Positions 7,052-15,225 of a stretch of DNA of 18,891 nt are shown here, one piece after another. The notes beneath the pieces were generated by a model that saw nothing but the letters and a program-made list of their open reading frames with translations, was not told where the DNA came from and ran no database searches. Every line of letters begins with the position of its first letter. Positions within the stretch are counted from its first letter, which is position 1. This DNA is from Lachnospiraceae bacterium UBA3401 (GTDB lineage: Bacteria; Bacillota; Clostridia; Lachnospirales; Lachnospiraceae). The stretch lies in assembly GCA_002358575.1 (NCBI GenBank), contig DEPD01000082.1, forward strand, positions 25,632-44,522, given 5' to 3'. The position numbers and the translations under genes are program-made.

Positions 7052-8515
7052 ATGTCTAAGAAAGTAAGATGCAGATTTGCACCAAGCCCAACAGGGAGAA
7101 TGCATGTCGGGAATCTGCGCTCTGCATTATATGAGTTTTTGATTGCAAAGCACGCGGGGGGAGACTTTATTTTTCGCTTGGAAGATACTGACCGCGAGCG
7201 TTATGTGGAAGGCGCGGTCGATATTATATACAATACGCTGAGAGAGACAGGACTGACTTATGACGAGGGGCCTGACAAGGACAAGGGATATGGACCTTAT
7301 GTGCAGAGTGAGCGCGTGCAGGCGGGCATTTATATGAAGTACGCAAAAGAACTGATTGACAAGGGTGAGGCGTATTATTGTTTTTGTGATAAGGAACGGC
7401 TTGCTACGCTGAAATCAGAGGTTGTGGAAGGTAAGGAAATCACAGTTTATGACAAGCACTGTCTTGGACTTTCCAAGGAGGAAGTCGAGCAGAAACTTAC
7501 AAGCGGGATTCCCTATGTGATTCGGCAGAACAACCCAACAGAAGGCACCACAAGTTTTCATGATGAGCTTTACGGAGATATTACGATTGATAATTCTGAG
7601 TTGGATGATATGATTTTGATTAAGTCTGATGGATATCCCACCTATAATTTTGCAAATGTGGTGGACGATCATTTGATGGAGATTACGCATGTTGTCCGTG
7701 GCAATGAATATCTGTCCTCCACGCCAAAATACAATCGTTTGTATGAGGCGTTTGGCTGGGAGATACCAACTTATGTGCATCTGCCACTGATTACAGATGA
7801 GGAGCACAAAAAGCTTAGCAAGCGCAGCGGGCATTCTTCTTTTGAGGATATTGTGGAGCAGGGAATTTTGCCAGAGGCAATTATTAACTTTGTCGCGCTG
7901 CTTGGCTGGAGTCCAGAAGACAATCGGGAAATCTTTACTCTTGACGAACTGATTCGTGATTTTGACTATACCAGAATTAACAAGTCTCCGTCTGTATTTG
8001 ATATGAATAAACTTAAATGGATGAATGGCGAGTATATTAAAGCAATGGAATTTGATCGGTTTTATGAAATGGCGCTTCCTTATATGAAGGAAGTTCTTCA
8101 CAAAGACCTTGATCTAAAGAAAATTGCAGCGATGGTAAAGACCAGAATTGAGGTATTTCCCGATATAAAAGATTTGATTGGGTTCTTTGAGACATTGCCA
8201 GGGTATAACACGGCAATGTATGCACATAAAAAGATGAAGACGACGGAGGAAAGCGCACTTATTGTATTGAAAGATATCCTTCCATTACTGGAAGCGCAGG
8301 AGGACTATTCTAATGATGCGCTCTATCAGCTTTTGCTGTCATATGTGGCGGAGAAGGAAGTGAAAAACGGATATGTTATGTGGCCAGTGAGAACAGCGGT
8401 TTCTGGATTGCAGATGACACCTGCTGGGGCGACAGAGATTATGGAAATTCTCGGGAAAGAAGAAACCCTGATAAGGATTAGAAAGGGTATTGAATTACTT
8501 GAAAATACTAGATAA
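7052..8515 (+). CDS. gltX: Glutamate--tRNA ligase
   Basis: Class I aminoacyl-tRNA synthetase of 487 residues that charges tRNA with glutamate. The HIGH-type motif occurs as FAPSPTGRMHVGN (9-21), and the KMSKS-type motif as KKLSKR (253-258). Between them are the usual YNFANVVDDHLM and RGNEYLSSTPKY blocks of the GluRS catalytic core, and the C-terminal third is the helical anticodon-binding region. The length is normal for a bacterial enzyme. GGAGGA (7039-7044) with a 7-nt spacer selects the ATG at 7052. The 80-nt upstream gap is too short for a T-box leader. The helicase gene starts inside its 3' end, which suggests co-transcription. Whether it also misacylates tRNA-Gln cannot be judged. Confidence 0.95.
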   Translation: MSKKVRCRFAPSPTGRMHVGNLRSALYEFLIAKHAGGDFIFRLEDTDRERYVEGAVDIIYNTLRETGLTYDEGPDKDKGYGPYVQSERVQAGIYMKYAKELIDKGEAYYCFCDKERLATLKSEVVEGKEITVYDKHCLGLSKEEVEQKLTSGIPYVIRQNNPTEGTTSFHDELYGDITIDNSELDDMILIKSDGYPTYNFANVVDDHLMEITHVVRGNEYLSSTPKYNRLYEAFGWEIPTYVHLPLITDEEHKKLSKRSGHSSFEDIVEQGILPEAIINFVALLGWSPEDNREIFTLDELIRDFDYTRINKSPSVFDMNKLKWMNGEYIKAMEFDRFYEMALPYMKEVLHKDLDLKKIAAMVKTRIEVFPDIKDLIGFFETLPGYNTAMYAHKKMKTTEESALIVLKDILPLLEAQEDYSNDALYQLLLSYVAEKEVKNGYVMWPVRTAVSGLQMTPAGATEIMEILGKEETLIRIRKGIELLENTR

Positions 8516-10373
8516 AAACAGTGTAAACGAAGCCCAGTACAGGGCGATCACGCACGGAGCCGGGGCAATGCTTGTGTTGGCAGGACCTGGTTCCGGCAAA
8601 ACTTTTGTGGTGACACAGAGAATTAAATATCTGATTGAACAATATCACGTCAAACCGGATGGCATTCTTGTGATTACATTTACCAAGGCAGCGGCAGCAG
8701 AGATGCAGGACCGTTTTGCTAGGCTTAATGAAGGAAAGCTTTATCCGGTTCATTTCGGTACATTTCACTCGGTCTTTTTTCAAATTTTAAGACATACCTA
8801 TCGTTTCACGGCGCAGAATATTATACGAGAACGCGACAAGTATCGTTTTTTGACACAGATTATCGGTGAGATGCCAGAGGAAATTCGCGGACAGGCACAG
8901 ATAGACGACAATATAGAATTGCTACAAAATTTATTGTCGGAGATTAGCGCTGTAAAAAACAATGGCATTACACCACAGGAAATTCAGAGTACAACGGTAT
9001 CGCAGGCGGAATTTGAATATATTTTTCAAAGGTATAAACAAGAGATGAATCGTTGCAGATTGATTGACTTTGACGATATGGTTCTTTTGTGTCGCAATCT
9101 TCTTGTGGAGCGACCAGACACGCTGAAACTGTGGCAGGAACGCTTTCAGTATATTCTTGTCGATGAATTTCAGGATATTTGCTCGTTGCAATATGAAGTT
9201 GTGAGAATGCTTGCCAAGCCGCAGGATAATCTGTTTATTGTGGGAGATGATGATCAGTCCATCTATGGTTTTCGCGGATCGAAACCTGAGATAATGATGA
9301 ATTTTACAAAGGATTATCCAGAAGCACAACAGGTGTTACTCAATGTTAATTATAGGAGCAAACAGGGGATTGTCGATACTGCTGGAAAGCTGATTGCGCA
9401 CAATAAAGTTCGTTTTGCGAAGGAGGTAAAGGCGCAGAATGAACAGACTGATGGGGTAAACATATATTCGTTTTCCTCAAAATTAAAACAGGCGGAGAAT
9501 ATAGGGCTGCTTATTAAACAATATATGGAACAACCCGGGGCAAAGTACAATGACATCGCGATTTTGTACCGCACCAACAATCATACAGTGTATACGGCGG
9601 ACAAACTGATGAAGGAAGGAATTCCGTTTTACATGAAAGAAAAACCCAAAAATATCTATGACAGTCCCATTGCAAAAGATATTATAGCATATCTAAATTA
9701 TGCATTGTATGAGAATTGTTTGGAAGATTTTTTGCGGATTATGAATCGACCAGTGCGCTATATTAAGAAAAGCACGGTGCCGCGTCAAGCATTTCGCATG
9801 GAAGCGTTGATACAGAATAATAAATCGACAGAATACGTTGTGCAGAATATTGTTGATTTGTATGATGCGCTGCGGTTTATCAAAGGTCTGAATCCTTTTT
9901 CGGCAGTAAATTTTATTAGAAAAGGGATTGGATATGAAGCGTTTTTGAAAAAACAGGCATTGGAGAACGGCAGGGATGCGGCAAAAGAAATAGAGATGCT
10001 AGAAGAGCTGATGCAGCTTGCAAAGGATTTTGAGACAATTCCAGAATGGCTGGAACATATACAGAATTATGATACTATAATGCGTGAGATAACGCAGCAA
10101 GAAAATGGTCTAAAATCGGCAGGAACGGATGCAGTGAGCATGGTGACAATGCATTCTTCCAAAGGATTAGAATGGAAGGTTGTGATTTTGCCAGATGTAA
10201 ATGAGGGAGTCGTTCCACACAAAAAGGCTGTTACAGACAATGAACTTGAGGAGGAGCGCAGAATGTTCTATGTGGCAATGACGCGCGCAAAGGAGAGTCT
10301 TTTTCTTTTTTATATTCAAGAAAAAGAGGCAGGAAATCTCCTGCCCTCGCGATTTTTAGATGAAATATTATGA
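8499..10373 (+). CDS. UvrD/Rep/PcrA-type superfamily 1 DNA helicase
   Basis: About 624 residues with the full SF1A helicase motif series: Walker A GPGSGKT (29-35), ITFTKAAAAEM (Ia), VDEFQD (221-226, motif II), GDDDQSIYGFRG (249-260, motif III), LNVNYRS (IV), VTMHSSKGLEWKVV (V) and ERRMFYVAMTRAKE (VI). It should unwind DNA 3'-5' with ATP in repair or replication restart. It is about 100 residues shorter than typical UvrD/PcrA and lacks their C-terminal extension. The start is uncertain: there is no ATG or GTG near the N-terminus. TTG at 8499 sits 11 nt after AAAGGG; TTG at 8490 is also possible, with AAGGA 12 nt upstream. Both overlap the end of gltX. Its stop codon overlaps the stop of the convergent DUF2225 gene. 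Confidence 0.92.
   Translation: MKILDKNSVNEAQYRAITHGAGAMLVLAGPGSGKTFVVTQRIKYLIEQYHVKPDGILVITFTKAAAAEMQDRFARLNEGKLYPVHFGTFHSVFFQILRHTYRFTAQNIIRERDKYRFLTQIIGEMPEEIRGQAQIDDNIELLQNLLSEISAVKNNGITPQEIQSTTVSQAEFEYIFQRYKQEMNRCRLIDFDDMVLLCRNLLVERPDTLKLWQERFQYILVDEFQDICSLQYEVVRMLAKPQDNLFIVGDDDQSIYGFRGSKPEIMMNFTKDYPEAQQVLLNVNYRSKQGIVDTAGKLIAHNKVRFAKEVKAQNEQTDGVNIYSFSSKLKQAENIGLLIKQYMEQPGAKYNDIAILYRTNNHTVYTADKLMKEGIPFYMKEKPKNIYDSPIAKDIIAYLNYALYENCLEDFLRIMNRPVRYIKKSTVPRQAFRMEALIQNNKSTEYVVQNIVDLYDALRFIKGLNPFSAVNFIRKGIGYEAFLKKQALENGRDAAKEIEMLEELMQLAKDFETIPEWLEHIQNYDTIMREITQQENGLKSAGTDAVSMVTMHSSKGLEWKVVILPDVNEGVVPHKKAVTDNELEEERRMFYVAMTRAKESLFLFYIQEKEAGNLLPSRFLDEIL
10318..10345 (-). terminator. Rho-independent terminator of the DUF2225 gene, inside the helicase coding end
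   Basis: On the minus strand, GGCAGGA-GATT-TCCTGCC (10345 down to 10328) forms a 7-bp GC-rich stem followed by TCTTTTTCTTG. That is the canonical layout for a terminator of the leftward genes. In the plus direction the same stem is followed only later by GATTTTT, so rightward termination would be weaker. Confidence 0.65.
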
Positions 10374-11126
10374 TTCTTGTGACTCCTGTTCCCGAAGTTT
10401 TGTGATTTGATCCTTTAATTCCAGACTTTTGTCTTTTAGGCGTGGACTGACACTTCTGCTGGTGACAACACCAGATAGAAGCTGCATTGCTGTCTGGTAC
10501 TCTCCTTTGTGAAAGGCATAGTATGCCAGAAGATAATCCAGCGTCGTCTCGTTCATTCCAGCGATTGGGAAACCTTCGTGCATTCGTGCACTTGTCAGGC
10601 GGTCATTGGCATTCATTGCCGCATTCTCTGCCTCTTTGAGATAAAGCTCTTTTTTGGAGGCCGTATCGGGAGCATCTGCGGGCAACTCGTCTGCGAGATC
10701 CTGATACAGCCAGCTTATTTTTAGGCAGACATTTCCAATTTCGCTGTCTTTTCCACCTTTTGTAATCGTACAGAACAGTACCATTTTCATACGGCTGATT
10801 GCCATCTCGGTTGTGTAGACATCACACGTTGTCTCTGGGTGTGATTTGTAGTTGGAACTAATCTTTTCGCGGATTAATTTTCGTTGAGTTGCTGTAGTGT
10901 TGCTGAAATTTTTGGCCAGCGCGGCAAAACCACAGTTGGGGCAGCAGATAGCATCATATTTTGTGATATTAATATTGCTGTGAATTGGTCTTAAGTCAGC
11001 CATTGTGTCGACAAACTTCGCAGAGTTGGCTTTGACTATTTTGGAATGAAATGGTTTGTCGCAGACCGGACAGGTGTATTTTTTGTCTATGAGAAGAGCC
11101 TTTTCGTTCTTTTCATTTTCTTCCAT
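10368..11126 (-). CDS. DUF2225 family protein with paired CxxC motifs
   Basis: 252-residue soluble protein recognisable as DUF2225. The N-terminus has a zinc-ribbon-like pair, CPVC (19-22) and CCPNCGFAA (61-69). The middle and C-terminal parts are alpha-helical, with a TPR-like character around YLLAYYAFHKGEYQTAMQLL. The C-terminus is charged and coiled-coil-like. The family is widespread in Firmicutes and has no established reaction; a metal-dependent scaffold role is only inference. The ATG at 11126 has an AGGAGGA upstream on the minus strand (complement of 11137-11143). The gene lies downstream of DUF1292, separated by 103 nt containing a hairpin repeat. Confidence 0.85.
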   Translation of the reverse strand: MEENEKNEKALLIDKKYTCPVCDKPFHSKIVKANSAKFVDTMADLRPIHSNINITKYDAICCPNCGFAALAKNFSNTTATQRKLIREKISSNYKSHPETTCDVYTTEMAISRMKMVLFCTITKGGKDSEIGNVCLKISWLYQDLADELPADAPDTASKKELYLKEAENAAMNANDRLTSARMHEGFPIAGMNETTLDYLLAYYAFHKGEYQTAMQLLSGVVTSRSVSPRLKDKSLELKDQITKLREQESQES

Positions 11127-11178
11127 ATTGTTGTCTTCCTCCTGAATTTTTGCTTGTTTTTATTTTCAGATTGATGAG

Positions 11179-11215
11179 TTCTACTGGCGGTCAAAAAGAC
11201 TGACCGCCAGTAGAA
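11179..11215. repeat. Perfect 15-bp hairpin repeat, copy 2
   Basis: TTCTACTGGCGGTCA (11179-11193) is the exact reverse complement of TGACCGCCAGTAGAA (11201-11215), with a 7-nt loop AAAAGAC. The core recurs, degraded, at 5285-5312. Neither strand has a T tract after the stem, so this is better called a dispersed palindromic repeat than a terminator. In the leftward transcript it would lie between the DUF1292 and DUF2225 genes and could act as a processing or stability element. Confidence 0.7.
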
Positions 11216-11229
11216 GGTGAGTATATTTA

Positions 11230-11553
11230 TTAACAGTCACTAAGTTCATCAAACTCAACGTTGTCAAGGTATTCATCAAAAGCGTCCGCAACGTTGTCAT
11301 ATTCTTCGTCATCATCAATGTAAGTCAGTTTTGGCTCCGCTTCGGGATTTGCTTCATCTTCCTCATACTGATAGAACCATACTTCGCCATCATCATTGTT
11401 TCCGTTTTCATCGAGCGGCAGTAGGGCGATATAATCCTTTTTATCCACAGTTAAGATTGTGATGATGGCACAGTTTACAATCTGACCATCATCGAGTTCA
11501 AGCTCAACAGTCATTTCTTCATCATCATAATTATTTGCGTTCTTGTCTGTCAT
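11230..11553 (-). CDS. DUF1292 family small acidic protein
   Basis: 107-residue protein with the DUF1292 core: MTVELELDDGQIVNCAIITIL, then DYIALLPLDE (40-49) and EVWFYQYEED (57-66). It is strongly acidic, especially the C-terminal third, which is mostly Asp and Glu and ends in Cys. It has no signal peptide and no known function; the family is common in Firmicutes. The ATG at 11553 is preferred on family similarity, although the best purine-rich site (AAAGG) is closer to in-frame GTG (11565) and TTG (11568) codons, so the N-terminus could be four or five residues longer. It is the first gene of the leftward pair. Confidence 0.82.
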   Translation of the reverse strand: MTDKNANNYDDEEMTVELELDDGQIVNCAIITILTVDKKDYIALLPLDENGNNDDGEVWFYQYEEDEANPEAEPKLTYIDDDEEYDNVADAFDEYLDNVEFDELSDC

Positions 11554-11648
11554 GAATTTGTACACCAAACCTTTCTTAAGTTTCAGGGATTTTCTGTAAG
11601 ATACCCTGAGTAAATTGGAATTATTGCCAACATTTTTATCTTACCGAA

Positions 11649-11679
11649 ATTATATGGACAAATCAAGAAGTTTTTCCAA
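11649..11679 (-). promoter_or_regulatory. Putative promoter for the DUF1292-DUF2225 pair
   Basis: On the minus strand there is a TATAAT -10 (complement of 11649-11654). A TTGGAA -35-like box lies 19 nt upstream (complement of 11674-11679). The -10 is a perfect match, but the spacing is 2 nt longer than ideal. It lies about 95 nt upstream of the DUF1292 start. Confidence 0.45.
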
Positions 11680-11747
11680 TTTATTGTGTGTTATTTTTGA
11701 ATTATGAAAAAATTTTTCAAAAATTAGGTCGATAAAGCGCGAATTAC

Positions 11748-11777
11748 TTGACACAGAGTATAGAAAGCGAGTATCAT
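11748..11777 (+). promoter_or_regulatory. Sigma-A-type promoter for the Sir2-like/GlgX-like operon
   Basis: A perfect -35 TTGACA (11748-11753) and a near-consensus -10 TATCAT (11772-11777) are separated by 18 nt. The transcript would begin about 70 nt before the Sir2-like gene. A partial echo, CTGACACAGATGTA, follows at about 11793-11806. The palindrome TGAAAAAATTTTTCA (11705-11719) just upstream could be an operator. Confidence 0.6.
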
Positions 11778-11851
11778 AAAAATATAGAAATAACTGACAC
11801 AGATGTAACGAATTTTGTCATTTGGCCGTGACAGGCACTTGAGGTACTGAG

Positions 11852-12598
11852 ATGGAAGTGAAAACAGACGGAAGGATAATTAATTTCATAAAGAGAAAAA
11901 TAGAAAATTCCAAAAACGTTGTAGCAGTGCTTGGTATAGAGATGCTTGTGGAGAGCGGCGGATATGATCTTGACACGAATGATGAGAACTATCGTGTGGA
12001 GGAAGAGTACGGATTTTGCCCAGAAGACATGCTTTCTACAAGTTTCTTCAACGCAAAGGTTGAGAAATTTTATCGCTTTTACAAAAAGGAAATCTTAGGA
12101 ATGCAAATGCACTCTACACCTGCGTATGATGCGCTGATGAGGCTGCGCACACAGGGAAAGCTTTCCGCAGTGATCAATCAAAATTTTCATGGACTGCCAC
12201 AGGATGTAAAATTGAACAAAGTAATCGACATAAATGGTAATATCCATATCAATCAATGTCCGCACTGTGATAAAGATTTTGACATGCAGTATATTATAAA
12301 TGCAAAAGGGATTCCGCTGTGTGATCGCTGCAAAGTGGCGATTCGACCAGGAATTCGTCTGTTGGGAGAGCGTGTTGAGTCAAATCTGATGACACAGGCA
12401 GCAGTGGCCTGTGAAGCGGCAGATGTTCTGCTAATACTCGGGAAGAATATGTATAATGACAGACTTGAATACAGTGCAGCTCCAGAACATGAGCAGATAA
12501 AAGTGCTCTTTTCTAAGAGTGAATTTGAACAAAACAGCAAAGTGAACTTTATTATCAGAGATGATATCTGTAAATTCCTACCTCTTATTATCAATTAA
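11852..12598 (+). CDS. Sir2-like protein with degenerate active site (pseudo-sirtuin)
   Basis: 248-residue soluble protein with the sirtuin layout but altered key motifs. The NAD-binding GAGIS stretch is replaced by LGIEMLVESG (27-36). QNIDGLH has become NQNFHGLPQ (109-117), and the catalytic His of the following HG motif is Asn (INGN, 127-130). The structural zinc site survives as C136, C139, C157 and C160, and RPGIRLLGE (165-173) matches the sirtuin RPxxxxFGE block. It is therefore unlikely to deacylate proteins in the usual way; it may bind a nucleotide or partner. The start ATG has GAGG seven nt upstream. It is the first gene of an apparent operon; the GlgX-like gene follows 25 nt after its stop. 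Confidence 0.78.
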   Translation: MEVKTDGRIINFIKRKIENSKNVVAVLGIEMLVESGGYDLDTNDENYRVEEEYGFCPEDMLSTSFFNAKVEKFYRFYKKEILGMQMHSTPAYDALMRLRTQGKLSAVINQNFHGLPQDVKLNKVIDINGNIHINQCPHCDKDFDMQYIINAKGIPLCDRCKVAIRPGIRLLGERVESNLMTQAAVACEAADVLLILGKNMYNDRLEYSAAPEHEQIKVLFSKSEFEQNSKVNFIIRDDICKFLPLIIN

Positions 12599-12623
12599 AT
12601 TACGGCAAGAATTGTGAGGTTAT

Positions 12624-14648
12624 ATGAAGAGAATAAAAATCAAAAATGGACAGCCCTACCCTTTAGGAGCTTCTGTCAAGGAGAACGGCATCAATTTTTC
12701 CATGGTAAACAATTCCAATAAGGAGTGTGGAATTGTGTTTTACCGGAAGGGAGTTGAGCAGAAAGAGCGTATTTTATTTGACCAAAAGCACAGAATTGGA
12801 AATATTTGTTGTGTCTTTGTGGAAGGAATAACGGCAAGCAACTGTGAGTATAATTTTTTTATTGGAGACTGTATCTTTGTAGACCCTTATGCAAAACGAA
12901 TTGTTGGCAATGAAAAATGGCGTTCCGGCGAATTTGAGCGTCTTCTTTTGCGAGGAGGATTTGATAATTGTGTGTTTGACTGGCAGGGGACTGCACCAAT
13001 ACATATTCCATATCAGGAAAGTATTATGTATTGTCTCAATGTCAGAAGTTTTACGAAGCATTCCTCTTCTAAAGTAACAAAGAAGGGGACTTTTGAGGGA
13101 CTCACGGAAAAAATTTCCTATCTGAAAGGGCTTGGAGTCAATTCGATAGAATTGATGCCTGTTTATGAATATGAGGAGTGTGAATGGGATCAGACAGCAG
13201 CAGATACCAAACAGCAGATTGCGTATCAGGTGGAGCATATTGATGCGGAATTGCCGTTGGATAAGGAACCGGAGTGCGCAAAGCGATTAAATTGTTGGGG
13301 ATATAAGGAGGCATTTTATTTTGCGCCAAAAGCATCTTATTCTGCAAGCGGAAATCCCTGTGAAGAGTTTAGAAGTATGGTGCGCAAGCTCCATAAAAAT
13401 GGTATCGAAGTAATTATGCAATTTTATTTTCCAGAAGATATGAAACAAGGATATATTCTGGAAGTTATTAAGCACTGGGTTTTGGAATACCATATTGATG
13501 GTGTACATCTAAAGGGCAACAGATTGCCTTTGACATTGATTGCGACAGAGCCACTTTTGGCAGATACAAAGATTATGTGTGAAAATTTTTATCTGCATGA
13601 AATCTACCCAAATGGAGCGAATCCGTCCGTTAAGACATTGGGATATTACAGAGATGAATTTATGTGTGAGATGCGCAAGTATCTCAAGGGCGATCAGGAT
13701 ATGCTCAAAAGTTTTCAGTATCATATGAGAAATATCAATCCAAAATGTGGCGTAATTAATTATATTGCAAATTATTATGGTTTTACTCTAAATGACCTCG
13801 TTTCCTACGAGCGGAAGCACAATGAGCTAAACGGCGAGAACAACACAGATGGGACTGATTATAATCTCAGTTGGAACTGTGGAGCAGAGGGACCATCACG
13901 GAAAAAGGCAGTGAGACAGTTGCGGCATAAACAGATGAAAAATGCCTTGGCATTTTTGTTTACTGCACAGGGAACCCCGCTTTTGTATGCGGGTGATGAG
14001 TTTGGGAACAGTCAACATGGCAATAACAATTGTTATTGTCAGGATAATGAGACTGGATGGGTCAATTGGAATGGACTTACTGTAAATGCAGATGTGTATG
14101 CTTTTGCAAAGGAATTGATTGCGTTTCGGAAAAGTCACAGTATTCTCCATCTTAGTGAGCAGCTCACAATGCTTGACCAGTTTGGTCAGGGATATCCTGA
14201 CCTTTCCTATCACGGTGAGGAAGCTTGGAGAGTACAGTTGGAGAGTTATAACAGGCATATTGGAATTATGTACTGTGGAAGAAATGACCAAGGAGATGGC
14301 GGGGATCATATTTATATTGCCTATAATATGCATTGGAATAGTCATCGGTTTGCACTGCCTTCTATTGCAAATCATAAGTGGGTTTCTGTGATTAGCACAG
14401 AGGATAATCTTGTTGTTTCAGATATTCAGAAAAATACAGAGTATATTGATGTTGCGCCAAGGAGCATTTCAATTTTAATTGGCAGAATGTTATCCGAGGA
14501 GGAAAGAAGGCAAAAAAATTCTTTTCAGGCAAAGGAGAACACGCCGCAAAAAACAGGTGCAACTTCTAGCAAGCGCTGTGCGGTGGCTTCTACGTCGGGG
14601 AACATTGCAAAAAGCAATCAAAAAAATAAAAGTAAAAAGGGTAAATAA
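12624..14648 (+). CDS. GlgX/isoamylase-type GH13 homologue lacking catalytic residues
   Basis: 674 residues, clearly homologous to glycogen debranching enzymes: a CBM48-like N-terminal domain (about 10-120), a TIM barrel, and strong GlgX-type blocks such as WGYKEAFYFAPKASYS (225-240), GTPLLYAGDEFGNSQHGNNN (450-469) and YCQDNETGWVNW (471-482). Yet the catalytic regions are changed. Region I reads EVIMQFYFP instead of xVVLNH. Region II reads DGVHLKG instead of DGFRFDLA, with K297 at the nucleophile position. Region IV reads NYYGF instead of AHDGF, with Y384-Y385 in place of His-Asp. Only the region III Glu (E320) remains. It should not hydrolyse alpha-glucans and may be a glycogen-binding or regulatory protein. 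The last ~50 residues are a Lys/Ser/Gln-rich, probably disordered basic tail. GAGG lies 4 nt before the ATG. Confidence 0.85.
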   Translation: MKRIKIKNGQPYPLGASVKENGINFSMVNNSNKECGIVFYRKGVEQKERILFDQKHRIGNICCVFVEGITASNCEYNFFIGDCIFVDPYAKRIVGNEKWRSGEFERLLLRGGFDNCVFDWQGTAPIHIPYQESIMYCLNVRSFTKHSSSKVTKKGTFEGLTEKISYLKGLGVNSIELMPVYEYEECEWDQTAADTKQQIAYQVEHIDAELPLDKEPECAKRLNCWGYKEAFYFAPKASYSASGNPCEEFRSMVRKLHKNGIEVIMQFYFPEDMKQGYILEVIKHWVLEYHIDGVHLKGNRLPLTLIATEPLLADTKIMCENFYLHEIYPNGANPSVKTLGYYRDEFMCEMRKYLKGDQDMLKSFQYHMRNINPKCGVINYIANYYGFTLNDLVSYERKHNELNGENNTDGTDYNLSWNCGAEGPSRKKAVRQLRHKQMKNALAFLFTAQGTPLLYAGDEFGNSQHGNNNCYCQDNETGWVNWNGLTVNADVYAFAKELIAFRKSHSILHLSEQLTMLDQFGQGYPDLSYHGEEAWRVQLESYNRHIGIMYCGRNDQGDGGDHIYIAYNMHWNSHRFALPSIANHKWVSVISTEDNLVVSDIQKNTEYIDVAPRSISILIGRMLSEEERRQKNSFQAKENTPQKTGATSSKRCAVASTSGNIAKSNQKNKSKKGK

Positions 14649-14650
14649 AG

Positions 14651-15220
14651 GTGCATATTTGGAAACACTTTAAAACAATTACACATCATAAATTTATGGT
14701 AATGAAGGGGTGCTTTTCTGTTGGATTGTACAGACAGGGACTGCTGCATGACCTTTCTAAGTATATGCCAAGTGAATTCCTTGTCGGTGCCAAATACTAT
14801 CAGGGAACGCAGAGTCCGAACAATGCAGAGCGAAAAGAAAAGGGGTATTCCTCTGCATGGCTGCATCACAAAGGCAGGAACAAACACCATTATGAGTACT
14901 GGATGGATTACAGCGCTCATGTGGGCAAGGGAATTATTCCCGCCAAAATGCCAGATAATTATATTGTGGAGATGTTTATTGATAGGGTTGCTGCTTCTAA
15001 AAATTACAATAAGGAAAATTATACAGATGATATGCCTTTAAAGTATTATCTCAGCGGAGCTCCTGGCGCTTTTATGCATAAGGAAACGAGAAGAAAACTT
15101 GAGAAACTATTGTATATGCTGGCAGAACGGGGAGAGAACTATACGATGCGTTATATTCGCAAGAGGATTCTTCCTAATACCAGAAAACAAAATTCTATAA
15201 AAACAAAGAGATACAAGTAA
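14651..15220 (+). CDS. DUF5662 family protein, His-rich, HD-like
   Basis: 189-residue basic protein resembling DUF5662. Conserved-looking histidines and acids include H12-H13, HD at 33-34 in GLLHDLSKY, HH at 72-73 in AWLHHKG and HH at 79-80 followed by YEYW. The spacing suggests an all-helical metal-binding, HD-phosphohydrolase-like fold, but no activity is established. The C-terminus is rich in Lys and Arg. The start is a GTG two nt after the GlgX-like stop codon, with AAAGGG (about 14636-14641) 9 nt upstream inside that gene. This tight coupling indicates co-translation with the two pseudoenzymes upstream. An alternative ATG at 14696 would remove the first conserved His pair. Confidence 0.8.
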   Translation: MHIWKHFKTITHHKFMVMKGCFSVGLYRQGLLHDLSKYMPSEFLVGAKYYQGTQSPNNAERKEKGYSSAWLHHKGRNKHHYEYWMDYSAHVGKGIIPAKMPDNYIVEMFIDRVAASKNYNKENYTDDMPLKYYLSGAPGAFMHKETRRKLEKLLYMLAERGENYTMRYIRKRILPNTRKQNSIKTKRYK

Positions 15221-15225
15221 CCAAT

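Noticed and set aside
7415..8101. Long open frame on the minus strand, 228 codons
   Set aside because: It lies wholly inside gltX, whose motifs are unambiguous. Its translation is low in complexity, rich in Ile, His and Asn, and has no family signature, as expected of an antisense shadow.
11179..11215. Hairpin as a rho-independent terminator of the DUF1292 gene
   Set aside because: The stem is strong, but no T-rich tail follows on either strand, and a related copy occurs in another gene gap. It fits a repeat better.
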